Source: JALONH01 sp046329235
Lineage (GTDB): Bacteria; Bacteroidota; Bacteroidia; Cytophagales; Cytophagaceae
Assembly: GCA_046329235.1 (NCBI GenBank)
Contig: JAXLVA010000001.1
Coordinates: 2,914,001 to 2,978,000, forward strand
Direction: 5' to 3'
Length of the DNA stretch: 64,000 nucleotides
The position numbers were made by a program, and so were the translations under genes. Of this stretch, positions 44,489-53,700 are shown piece after piece. Positions within the stretch are counted from its first letter, which is position 1; every line of letters begins with the position of its first letter. The notes under the pieces were generated by a model that worked only from the letters and a program-made list of their open reading frames with translations, had not been told where the DNA came from and made no database searches.

Positions 44489-44504
44489 AGCTTTTTGTTG
44501 TATA

Positions 44505-46583
44505 ATGAAGTACATGCGTTTACACTCGATTGTATTTATTTGTTTGATGTTCATCAGTACTGTGGCAAAAGCACAGCTGACGGCTAATCCTGTTCAGTGG
44601 GATTTTAGTTTGTCTTCTACTGATTTACATAAAGGAGACACCGTGGAGGTGATTATCAAAGCAACTATCAAAGACTCATGGGAGTTATATGGTAGCACTT
44701 TTCCTGCTAATCAAGGACCTATCCCAACTTCGCTTTCCCTTTTAAAAAAATCGAATGTAAAACTATTAGGTAACCTGCAGTCGATTAAACCAATTAAAAA
44801 GTATGATGAAATTTTTGAAATGGAATTAAGCTATTTCAAAAAACACGCAGAGTTTCGTCAATCGGTTATCATCGCAAAGGATCCAACGGATATTTGTATT
44901 GAATTAAACTATCAAGTTTGTAATGAAGATAAGTGTGTGTCTTTTGATACAGAGTATGAATTCAAAGATTTAAAGGTTGCTCCTAAAAGAAAAGAAAGTA
45001 CTAAAACCGTTGTTGAACCAACACCGGTGACGACCCCTATTGATACCGTAACTAGAGTAGTTGAACCTAAAGCGGATACGATTTCTAAAGCACAAATAGC
45101 CGCTACGGTAAACATCACCTATCAAGACAGAGGATTACAACAAAACGAAACTAGTTTGTGGTGGTTCATCTTAGCAGCAATTGCGGCGGGTTTTGTTACG
45201 GTGATTACTCCTTGTGTATTCCCGATGGTTCCTATGACGGTAACCTTCTTTACCAAGAGTTCGGAAAACAAAGGTCAAGTCATCCGCAAAGCTATATTCT
45301 ACGGAGGATCTATCGTGTTTATATATACTCTGTTAGGAACTGTAATTTCTTATTTCAATGGTCCGGAGTTTGTGCATTTTGTAAGTACGCATTGGATACC
45401 GAATACCATCTTCACAATTATCTTCTTAGTATTTGCTTTATCCTTCTTTGGTTTATTTGAAATCACTTTACCGCATAAGTGGGTAAATGCAGCGGATCGC
45501 CAGTCGGACAAAGGTGGATTTGCCGGAATATTCTTTATGGCCTTTACGATTGTTTTGGTTTCCTTCTCTTGTACCGGTCCTATCGTGAGTTCAATCTTGT
45601 TATCAGCAGCTGGTGGGGAAGTGATAAAACCTATTGTAGGGATGTTAGCGTATTCAAGTGCTTTTGCATTACCATTTACGTTGTTGGCTATCTTCCCGGG
45701 TATGTTAAAAAGCTTACCTAAATCAGGAGGTTGGTTAAATACGGTGAAAGTATCTTTAGGCTTTTTAGAATTAGCATTAGCGTTTAAGTTTTTAAGTATA
45801 GCCGATCAAGTGGAACACTGGGGAATACTGGATAGAGAAATATTCTTGGGTATATGGATAGTGATATTCACATTATTAGGTTTATATCTATTAGGTAAAA
45901 TTAAAATCAGTGAGCAAGACAAAGAACCAATTGGAGTGTATCGCATGGTGTTGGCCATTAGTGTTTTTGTGTTTGTTGCTTACTTGATACCCGGACTATT
46001 TGGCGCTCCTTTAAAAGCACTATCAGGTTATTTACCTCCATTGACAACTCAGGATTATATTATAGGGAATGGCACGGCGCAGGAAACTTCCGGAGTGTTG
46101 TGTGATGAACCTTTATATGGAGACAAGCTAGAATTACCTTTGGGCTTGAAAGGATATTTTGATTACGAACAAGCTCGTAAGTGTGCTATCGAGAAAAAGA
46201 AACCTTTGTTTATCGACTTTACCGGTCATGGTTGTACCAACTGTAGAGAAATGGAATCTTATGTGTGGTCGGAACCGATGGTATTCAATCAACTGCGATC
46301 AGATTTTGTGATTACAGCCTTATATACAGACGACAGAACGGAATTGCCTCAGGAGAAATGGTACATTAGTACGTTTGATGGTAAAGAAAAACGTACCATG
46401 GGCAAGCAAAACATTGATTTTGAGATTACCAGATTCCAATTTAACGCGCAGCCATTCTATGTGTTATTAGATCCGGAATCGGAGATTATACTAGCTCAGC
46501 CGATGGGATATAACCGTGATGTAGAAGGTTTTGCTGACTTTTTACGCGAAGGCGTAGCGAATTATAAGAAGCTGCATCCGTAA
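44505..46583 (+). CDS. DsbD-type protein-disulfide reductase
   Basis: Carries electrons from the cytoplasm to the periplasm. 692 residues: a signal peptide (ends VAKAQ), an N-terminal beta-sandwich (about 25-155, with one conserved Cys pair LNYQVCNEDKCVSF), a linker rich in Thr/Val/Pro, a membrane domain of about eight helices (about 215-510) with VTPCVFPMVP and SFSCTGPIVSS holding the two redox Cys, and a C-terminal thioredoxin domain with FTGHGCTNCREMES (CXXC). This is the complete DsbD layout seen in Bacteroidota. The gene follows the M20 peptidase closely and may be co-transcribed with it. Confidence 0.93.
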   Translation: MKYMRLHSIVFICLMFISTVAKAQLTANPVQWDFSLSSTDLHKGDTVEVIIKATIKDSWELYGSTFPANQGPIPTSLSLLKKSNVKLLGNLQSIKPIKKYDEIFEMELSYFKKHAEFRQSVIIAKDPTDICIELNYQVCNEDKCVSFDTEYEFKDLKVAPKRKESTKTVVEPTPVTTPIDTVTRVVEPKADTISKAQIAATVNITYQDRGLQQNETSLWWFILAAIAAGFVTVITPCVFPMVPMTVTFFTKSSENKGQVIRKAIFYGGSIVFIYTLLGTVISYFNGPEFVHFVSTHWIPNTIFTIIFLVFALSFFGLFEITLPHKWVNAADRQSDKGGFAGIFFMAFTIVLVSFSCTGPIVSSILLSAAGGEVIKPIVGMLAYSSAFALPFTLLAIFPGMLKSLPKSGGWLNTVKVSLGFLELALAFKFLSIADQVEHWGILDREIFLGIWIVIFTLLGLYLLGKIKISEQDKEPIGVYRMVLAISVFVFVAYLIPGLFGAPLKALSGYLPPLTTQDYIIGNGTAQETSGVLCDEPLYGDKLELPLGLKGYFDYEQARKCAIEKKKPLFIDFTGHGCTNCREMESYVWSEPMVFNQLRSDFVITALYTDDRTELPQEKWYISTFDGKEKRTMGKQNIDFEITRFQFNAQPFYVLLDPESEIILAQPMGYNRDVEGFADFLREGVANYKKLHP

Positions 46584-47072
46584 CAAGACTATTAAGTAGG
46601 TAATTCAAAAACACAAAATAGCCTAGAGCCGAAGGCTTAAAGCGGTTCAGAATTAAAGGGTACTCTTGTGCTCATCTCAACCCTCAAGGTTTTTAGACAC
46701 CTTGAGGGTTTTGTTTTTATGGATTACTCGCGCCAGTCTTTGACTGGTGTGTTTTATCCTGTAGACTTCGACTACATTTTAGCTTCCCCAAGATTTCAAC
46801 TGATTATGATCAAGGAACTATCCAGCCTTCGGCTTTAAGCATTTTCTCTGATTTTCTTCCACCCAAAAATTCACTCAAAAATCGTACGTGTAGGCAGGAT
46901 TTACTAAAACCTGACAATAAGAGAATTATTCCGAAAAAAATAGTATTTTTGCACAAGTTATATATCCACATGTGAAGAAAACTATGGATAAACTATTTTT
47001 TACGATTTCTAAGATTCATTTTTTACTTGTATTATTGTTAAAAATCAGCCATTAATCATTTAATTAATTCCG
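46584..47072. other. Repeat-containing intergenic region with DnaA-box-like words
   Basis: About 490 bp. It holds AGAGCCGAAGGCTTAAAGC (about 46625), a terminator (46679-46718), CAGCCTTCGGCTTTAAGC (about 46827), and an AT-rich last 150 bp. That part has ATATCCACA (46962-46970) and TATGGATAA (46983-46991), each one mismatch from the DnaA box TTATCCACA, facing each other 12 bp apart. No gene is seen. An origin role is not established. Confidence 0.5.
46679..46718 (+). terminator. Terminator-like hairpin
   Basis: AACCCTCAAGGT (46679-46690) and ACCTTGAGGGTT (46699-46710) pair perfectly around an 8-nt loop, followed by TTGTTTTT. Its sequence is close to the AACCCGCAAGGT/ACCTTGTGGGTT arms inside the tandem repeats at 2810-3525. 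Confidence 0.8.
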
Positions 47073-48638
47073 ATGTCCAGAGTTAAGTCGAAAAGCCTTT
47101 TTGATCTCATCCATTCCCTGTCTCCTAATGAAAAAAGACACTTTAAATTGACCTATGGAGGCAACGAAAACACGGACGATAAGAAAATGCTCCTGCTTTT
47201 CGACTATTTAAACAAACAGAAGGTCTTTAATGAAGAACGTGTACACGAATCTATTCCCCAAATAAAGGCTTCACAGCTTTCCAATTTGAAAGCTTATCTG
47301 TACGATCGAGTTCTTTTATCCGTCCGTCAGTATAATTCAGCCAAAATTCTGGATATCCAGATCCGTGAACAGCTCGATTTTGCGCAACTACTTTTTGAAC
47401 GCCGATTGTACAATCAGGGGAAAGCCTGCTTGAAAAAGGCACGAAAAATAGCCCAGCTCCATGAAAATCTAGAGCTTCTTCTGGAGATCATCAAATTGGA
47501 AAAAAGCGTGTTGATGCAAACCGTGGATGAAGACACGGACAAAACCGTAGACAATATCATTGTGGAAGTTCGAGACATCAACTCCCGAATCCATAACATC
47601 AATATGTTCTCCAACTTGAGCATCAAATTGAACTCTCTTTACACCCGTATAGGGTTCATTCGAGATGAGAAAGATTACGAGAAAATTAAAGTATACTTTA
47701 TAGATAACCTTCCTGATTACAAGGAAGAAGAACTTTCTATCGTAGAAAAAATCACTCTCTTCCGAATGTTCATCGGGTATTATTACTTTATTCAAGACTT
47801 TTTTAACGGTTACCTGTATGCCAACAAGTTAGTGTCACTGTTGGATGAAAATCCGGAGTTCATCAAGTATTCTCCTGAACATTATGTTAAAGCATTGAAT
47901 AACTTATTGATAGCTCAATTCAAGCAGAACAACTTTAAGGATTTTATTCATACTAATGAGCGATTAATTCGCTTCTCAAATGATAGTGCTATATATTTTA
48001 ATGAAAGTTTGAAAATCAACTTGTTAAAATATTATTATATGCATGAAATGAATCTGTATTTCCTTACAGGTGAATTTCAAATTGGAGTAAAAAAACTATT
48101 AGTAGATCAAAATGAGGAAGTTCAGAAATTATTAGAAAAACTAGATTCTCACTCCCGATTGATCTTAATGTATAAGATTGCCTGTCTTTATTTTGGTGCC
48201 GGACTATTCAATCACTCACTTCGTTGGCTGAACAAAATCATCAATCTGCCGAATGTAGATATTAGAGAGGACATTCATTGTTTTGCCAGAATCATCAATT
48301 TGGTCTGCCACTATGAGTTAGGGAATTACGATGTGATTAAATACTACATCATTTCAACCTATCGCTTTTTATGGAAACGAGACGATTTACGTCGTTTTCA
48401 AAAATATATTCTGAAATTCTTGAAGGACTTAGATGACCAAGTAGATGAAAAAGAATTGGTTAAGCGATTTACAACACTTAAATCTCAATTAAACGAACTG
48501 GAAAACAGCGAATACGAGAAGAGAGCCTTTATCTACTTTGATATTATTTCCTGGTTAGAAAGTAAAATCGAAAACCGATCCGTTCAGGATGTGATTCGAG
48601 ATAAGGCCATACATAAAGGCTACTTGTTGCCAGCTTAA
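47073..48638 (+). CDS. Large alpha-helical (TPR-like) protein of unknown function
   Basis: 521 residues, no signal peptide. Nearly all is predicted helical, with repeated YDRVLLSVRQYN, LFERRLYNQGKACLKKARKI and YKIACLYFGAGLFNHSLRWL blocks of helical-hairpin type. The N-terminus (KSKSLFDLIHSLSPNEKRHF) resembles proteins widespread and uncharacterised in Bacteroidota. It is cytoplasmic and alone on its transcript. The AT-rich promoter region with DnaA-box-like words lies directly upstream. No enzymatic motif is seen. Confidence 0.7.
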   Translation: MSRVKSKSLFDLIHSLSPNEKRHFKLTYGGNENTDDKKMLLLFDYLNKQKVFNEERVHESIPQIKASQLSNLKAYLYDRVLLSVRQYNSAKILDIQIREQLDFAQLLFERRLYNQGKACLKKARKIAQLHENLELLLEIIKLEKSVLMQTVDEDTDKTVDNIIVEVRDINSRIHNINMFSNLSIKLNSLYTRIGFIRDEKDYEKIKVYFIDNLPDYKEEELSIVEKITLFRMFIGYYYFIQDFFNGYLYANKLVSLLDENPEFIKYSPEHYVKALNNLLIAQFKQNNFKDFIHTNERLIRFSNDSAIYFNESLKINLLKYYYMHEMNLYFLTGEFQIGVKKLLVDQNEEVQKLLEKLDSHSRLILMYKIACLYFGAGLFNHSLRWLNKIINLPNVDIREDIHCFARIINLVCHYELGNYDVIKYYIISTYRFLWKRDDLRRFQKYILKFLKDLDDQVDEKELVKRFTTLKSQLNELENSEYEKRAFIYFDIISWLESKIENRSVQDVIRDKAIHKGYLLPA

Positions 48639-48667
48639 AATATTATTTTATTTATATAAAAAATAAA

Positions 48668-48702
48668 AAACCATTATATAATAAATAGATATATAATGGT
48701 TT
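48668..48702. terminator. AT-rich bidirectional hairpin between convergent genes
   Basis: AAACCATTATATA and TATATAATGGTTT form a perfect 13-bp stem with a 9-nt loop. It is placed between the convergent helical-protein and HxlR genes, where a shared terminator is expected. Confidence 0.65.
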
Positions 48703-48737
48703 AATAAAATTATTTATTAAATATATTTGCTTAAATC

Positions 48738-49139
48738 TTATAATTCATCAAAGAAGCTAGTTTCGTCTTCCGGTTGCTTTACTGCCGGTTTTTCTTTTAA
48801 AACAGGGGCTACATATTTAGAATAGTCGTAACCAAAATGGTCCAATGCCTCTAGAGCCGGATAGATACTTTCAGCGATGGGTTGTAATTCATAACTCACT
48901 TTGGGAGGATTTCCTTCCGTTACAATACGTTTTACAAAGCCCATTTCTTCCAGCTCTTTTAACTGAAGACTTAACATACGGTCGGTAATGCTGGGGATGT
49001 TTTTTCTTAATTCTGAAAAGCGAGCACCCTTTTTATACAAATACCAAAGAATAACTAATTTCCATTTTCCGTGAAAAACATCACTGAAAAGCTCGATTCC
49101 GGAACGGTACCATTTTTGCTGAAATCTTATGTCACTCAT
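48738..49139 (-). CDS. HxlR-family winged-helix transcriptional regulator
   Basis: 133 residues. The winged-helix core (about 15-105) shows VFHGKWKLVILWYLYKKGA, RFSELRKNIPSITDRMLSLQ as recognition helix and GNPPKVSYELQPIAESIYPA as wing. The usual redox-sensing Cys near the N-terminus is absent, so it may sense something other than aldehydes or thiol stress. Its start faces the ceramidase-like gene about 100 bp away, the likely target. The protein ends in an acidic tail (EDETSFFDEL). Confidence 0.88.
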   Translation of the reverse strand: MSDIRFQQKWYRSGIELFSDVFHGKWKLVILWYLYKKGARFSELRKNIPSITDRMLSLQLKELEEMGFVKRIVTEGNPPKVSYELQPIAESIYPALEALDHFGYDYSKYVAPVLKEKPAVKQPEDETSFFDEL

Positions 49140-49238
49140 AGTTACATCAAATTTGAATCAATATACTAATTATAGTGAATTAACGAATATAGGATCATTT
49201 GGTTTTTTATAAAATCGACTTTGTATCTTATTTAATAT

Positions 49239-50645
49239 TTGTACTATTTTGTGCTTATGTCAGGAGGATTGAATTGGAAGCAACGCATTGGAAAGGTAGT
49301 GAATTCTATTTTCCACATCTTGGATTTTTTAATGTTGGGCCTTTTTCTAATTGCTTTCTCTTTATTTACAACTGTTCAATCAGAAAGCGATTCTTGGAAG
49401 CCATTTCAGTTGGCAACATTTCAAACGATTGACTCTGCAAAAACACTAACTAATACCAATCGAGAAGACACTATCTTATATGTAGGATGGGATGAAGTAT
49501 CCATTGTTCCCAATAAAAAACCATTTCCTATTGCCGGTTATGGGATTAGAGAATGGGTGAGTAAAGTTAGAGATACAACCAAAGCACGTATTATTTATTG
49601 GAAACAAGGTAATGTGGAAGTGGCCATGATTACCCTTGATTTGTTGATTTTCCCTCCTTTATTAAAAAACAAGCTGGTGGAGGAACTTGCAGATAAGGAA
49701 GGAATACAATGTTATTTGAGCGCCACACATACACATAGTGCTCCGGGTGGCTGGGCAGATCGCTCCGGCGGACATTTTTTGGCCGGACAATTTCATCCGG
49801 AATATCTAGATTCTATTTATAATCAAATTATTAGCTCAGTAAAAAAAGCAAAAAAAACAGCCTTACCAACTCAGGTAGCATATGTTTCAATTACTATTCC
49901 GAAAGCCGTTCAAAATCGATTAGTAGGAGATAAGGGCAAAGTTGACACTTGGTTAAGAGGCTTAAACATTAAACGAGAGGATTCATCTCAAGCCATACTA
50001 TTCACTTACGCGGCTCATGCCAACTGTTTAGACACCCATATAGATAGTTACTCGGGCGATTATCCCAATGTTTTGATTGATTCCCTTTTACATCATAAGT
50101 ATCAATTTGCCACATATATGGCAGGAGCTGTAGGCTCACATGGGCCGCACTTTCATGATTATAATGGAGAAACAAATCTTAGATTAACAGCTAATGCTAT
50201 TTGGGATTCATTATCACAAGTAAAAGATTTTCAACATATAACATCCAATAATAAAATTATTTCTTATATGAAAGTTCCTATTTATTTTGGAGAGTCTCAA
50301 ATGCGAATAAGCCCTTATTTTAGAATTCGTCCGTGGGTGTTTTCTTCCTTATTAGGCGACGACCAACCTACTATTCAAGCATTTAAAGTAGGACCTATTG
50401 TTTTTTTAGGATTGCCATGTGATTATTCGGGAGAGTTTATGGAAGACCTTCAAAATGTGGCTGATAAATATAATAATGAAGTGGTTGTCACTGGATTTAA
50501 TGGTGGCTACATTGGATATATCACACCGGACAAGTATTATTTTTTAAATCGAGGAGAAGTAAGGGATATGAATTGGTATGGTCCGGGTAATGGGAGATAT
50601 TTCATGGAAATGAATACACGAATAATTCAAAAAATGCAAAAATAA
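49239..50645 (+). CDS. Neutral/alkaline non-lysosomal ceramidase-like protein
   Basis: 468 residues with one N-terminal membrane helix (about 18-45), so anchored and facing the periplasm. The body matches the N-terminal catalytic domain of neutral ceramidases: YVGWDEVSIVP, IAGYGIREWVSKV, the zinc-binding SATHTHSAPGGWA and FTYAAHANCLD. The C-terminal immunoglobulin-like domain of full-length ceramidases is missing, as in many bacterial homologues. Substrate may be a sphingolipid, which some Bacteroidota make, but this is inference. The divergent HxlR regulator may control it. Confidence 0.85.
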   Translation: MYYFVLMSGGLNWKQRIGKVVNSIFHILDFLMLGLFLIAFSLFTTVQSESDSWKPFQLATFQTIDSAKTLTNTNREDTILYVGWDEVSIVPNKKPFPIAGYGIREWVSKVRDTTKARIIYWKQGNVEVAMITLDLLIFPPLLKNKLVEELADKEGIQCYLSATHTHSAPGGWADRSGGHFLAGQFHPEYLDSIYNQIISSVKKAKKTALPTQVAYVSITIPKAVQNRLVGDKGKVDTWLRGLNIKREDSSQAILFTYAAHANCLDTHIDSYSGDYPNVLIDSLLHHKYQFATYMAGAVGSHGPHFHDYNGETNLRLTANAIWDSLSQVKDFQHITSNNKIISYMKVPIYFGESQMRISPYFRIRPWVFSSLLGDDQPTIQAFKVGPIVFLGLPCDYSGEFMEDLQNVADKYNNEVVVTGFNGGYIGYITPDKYYFLNRGEVRDMNWYGPGNGRYFMEMNTRIIQKMQK

Positions 50646-50736
50646 AATACTTGTTCCCTGATATATAATACAAAAATATCTTACTATTTTTATAGTCATT
50701 TTTTAACAGAATAAAACCGGAATTTATTACACATCT

Positions 50737-53700
50737 ATGATAAAACAACTTAGAAGATGGGCTGTCGTGTTTGCATGTGCACTCATCAGTCTTACCTCCT
50801 TGGCACAAATAAACACTCCGGCAGGAGCAGTTGTGCCGTTTGGCTCTAATCCGAATTATGGAAATGGTATCATGCCTAGTGCCTCAGTATTACCATCAGG
50901 TGGCACTTATGGTAAATCTCAGGATGCTGCTGATGCCTATAATGAATGGAAAACCAATTATACCGAAGCATGTAGCGGAGGTATGATTCGTGTAAAATTT
51001 GATGAGCCTAATAGAACGGTATCTGAAGGTATTGCTTACGGTATGTTATTAGCTGCTTATGCAGCCGATCAATCGTTATTCAATGGTCTTTATGCATATT
51101 GGAAAAATTATGCATCACCTAACTCTTCAGGTAAAGCCGGTAAATTAATGAACTGGAGAATTGAAGGTTGTGGATCTGTATCTAACGGAGGTACAGGTAG
51201 TGCAGCTGATGCGGATGTAGATGCTGCTTGGGCATTATTAATTGCAAAAACACAATGGCCAAATGCAACAGCTCCTTATAACTATTTGACAGAAGCTACC
51301 AACATGATGAATTCCATTAAAGATTTAGAAATCAATAATGGACAATTAATCAACGGTGATGGTTGGGGTATGGGAAACACCTGTAGAAACCCATCTTATC
51401 AATCTGCTCCTTACTATAGAGTTTTTTCAACTATCAACACTGCAAACACTTCTGTTTGGAATAGCGCAGTGAGTGGTGCTTATACTTTAATCAATGCTAA
51501 TGCTCATACTACTACAGGTTTGGTTTCTGACTGGTCAGATCCTAATGGTGTTCGTAATACTTGTAACCCGGGTGGTCTAGGTTATGCAGCAACGAATGGT
51601 TATGGGTATGATGCATGTCGTAACCCATGGAGATTAGCTCAAGATGTACTTTGGAATAACGATGCACAAGCGAAAGCACTTTGTGCAAAACTAGCTGCGT
51701 ATTTAAATGGTAGAGGATCTAATAACATAGGTGGCCCATTAAATCAAGATGGAACAAACTATGGAGGATATGCTACTAACGCAACATTCGTTTCCACATT
51801 TGCGATGGCAGTAATGGGATCATCATCTACGTATCAAACGTTGATGGATCAAATGTATACTAAAACAAAAAATACAAAAGACCCAATTAAGAATACTACC
51901 TTGTCCGGTTACTTTGGTAACACGTTACGTTGTCTATCTTTATTTATGATGACTGGTAACTTCTGGAAATATGGTACGACATCAATTCAAGAAATTAATA
52001 TTCGTCAAGGGGCAACTCAAATTGCTAACGCAGGAACGTTTGATTTCCAAAATCAACAAACAACCCCTCCGGCAGCTTCCGGGAAGACTTTAACATTCAC
52101 GATTGAAAACTTAGGTTTTGCTACTTTAAATTTAACAGGTACCACTAAAGTTGTTTTAGGTGGAACCAATGCGAACCAATTCTCCGTTACTCAACCTGCA
52201 GCATCTAATTTAGCCCTAGGAGCTACAACAACGTTTAACGTAACTTTTACTCCAACAACTACCGGTACTAAAACCGCTACGTTAACTATAGCAAGTAATG
52301 ATCCGGATGAAGGCACTTATGTCATCAATCTTACGGGTACAGGTACTGCTAATACTACTGCGCCTAAGTTAACACTATATGATACGGTTAACGTGTTATC
52401 ATCAGGTAATACACAGGCGATGGGTTCTTTCACTGCAGGGTCCAGAGGTTATAGAGTATTAAAAGTAACCAATACAGGTGATGCTCCATTGAATATTACG
52501 AATGCTACTTTTGGTGGAACAAATGCTGCATTGTTCAGTATGATTTCTCCGGCTAGCTTTACTGCTCCATTAACGATTCCTATTGGTGGAAAAGCTTTCA
52601 TCACGATTGGGTATAACGCTCCGGCAACAGCATCTTCTTCCAGTGCAACTGTTACGTTTGCAACGAACGATCCAAATGCTCCGAACTTGTTATTGAATTT
52701 GACAGCAAGTTCTTCGGCTTGTTCTAATAATCCAACGAATAAAATCATCATGGATTATGATGGTAACAAAAACGTTATTCAACCCTGGAATCCAAATGGA
52801 ACATGGTCTCCTACGGCTAACAATCCAAGTGTTGTAGCTGCCAACTTGAGTCCTACTGTTGCAAGTTATGTTCGTCCTTCTGCCGGAGGTACTCCTGCAG
52901 GATGGGATGGTAATTATGATATCATTCGTTACTATAACTGTGGTTCTGTATCAGGAGCAACACACGCTTCTTCTACCTATGTACCGTTTGCGGTAAGTAC
53001 TACGAATCCAACCATTCAGATGTTAGTTTACTCTCCGGGAGTAGGTATTCCAATCACTTTAGCTCCTCAAAAACCTACAGGAACAGGAACTGTTTGGGCG
53101 CCATTAATTGGTGATTATTCTTCTAACGTTACAACTTATACTACAAAAGCAAATCAATGGGAATTATTAACTTTTGATATGGGTAATATTATCCGTGCAG
53201 GAGTTACAGCTGACTTCAAAGCGTTAGATATTCAAATTGACCCAACTAGAACGTGGTCATCTGTGAATACTTCCGTTGCGGCTCGTACATTCTATATTGA
53301 TCAAATTAAATATGGTGTAAACCCATGTTTAAGTGATAACTCAGGTGTACTAATTGATTATGATGCACACAACAATGTTACATTAGAGTATGTTGTAGGA
53401 AGTTTAACTGCACCGGTTGCTAACCCAGTATCATCGGGTATAAATACCACTGCTAACGTAGGTAGATTTATTAAAAATATAAGCACCGGTAGTCCATACG
53501 ATGATGGTTTCCGTTATGTAGGATGTAATAACAAGGTTGACTTCTCAACTAAGAAATATCTAAGTATGTTAGTTTATTCTCCGGCTTCTAACATAGATAT
53601 TCAAGTTTCAGCTAAAATACCGGATGGAGCGGATGCAGATGTTTATCCGGATGATGCAGCATCTTCCACTCAACAAACAGTCTTTGCTAACAAATGGCAC

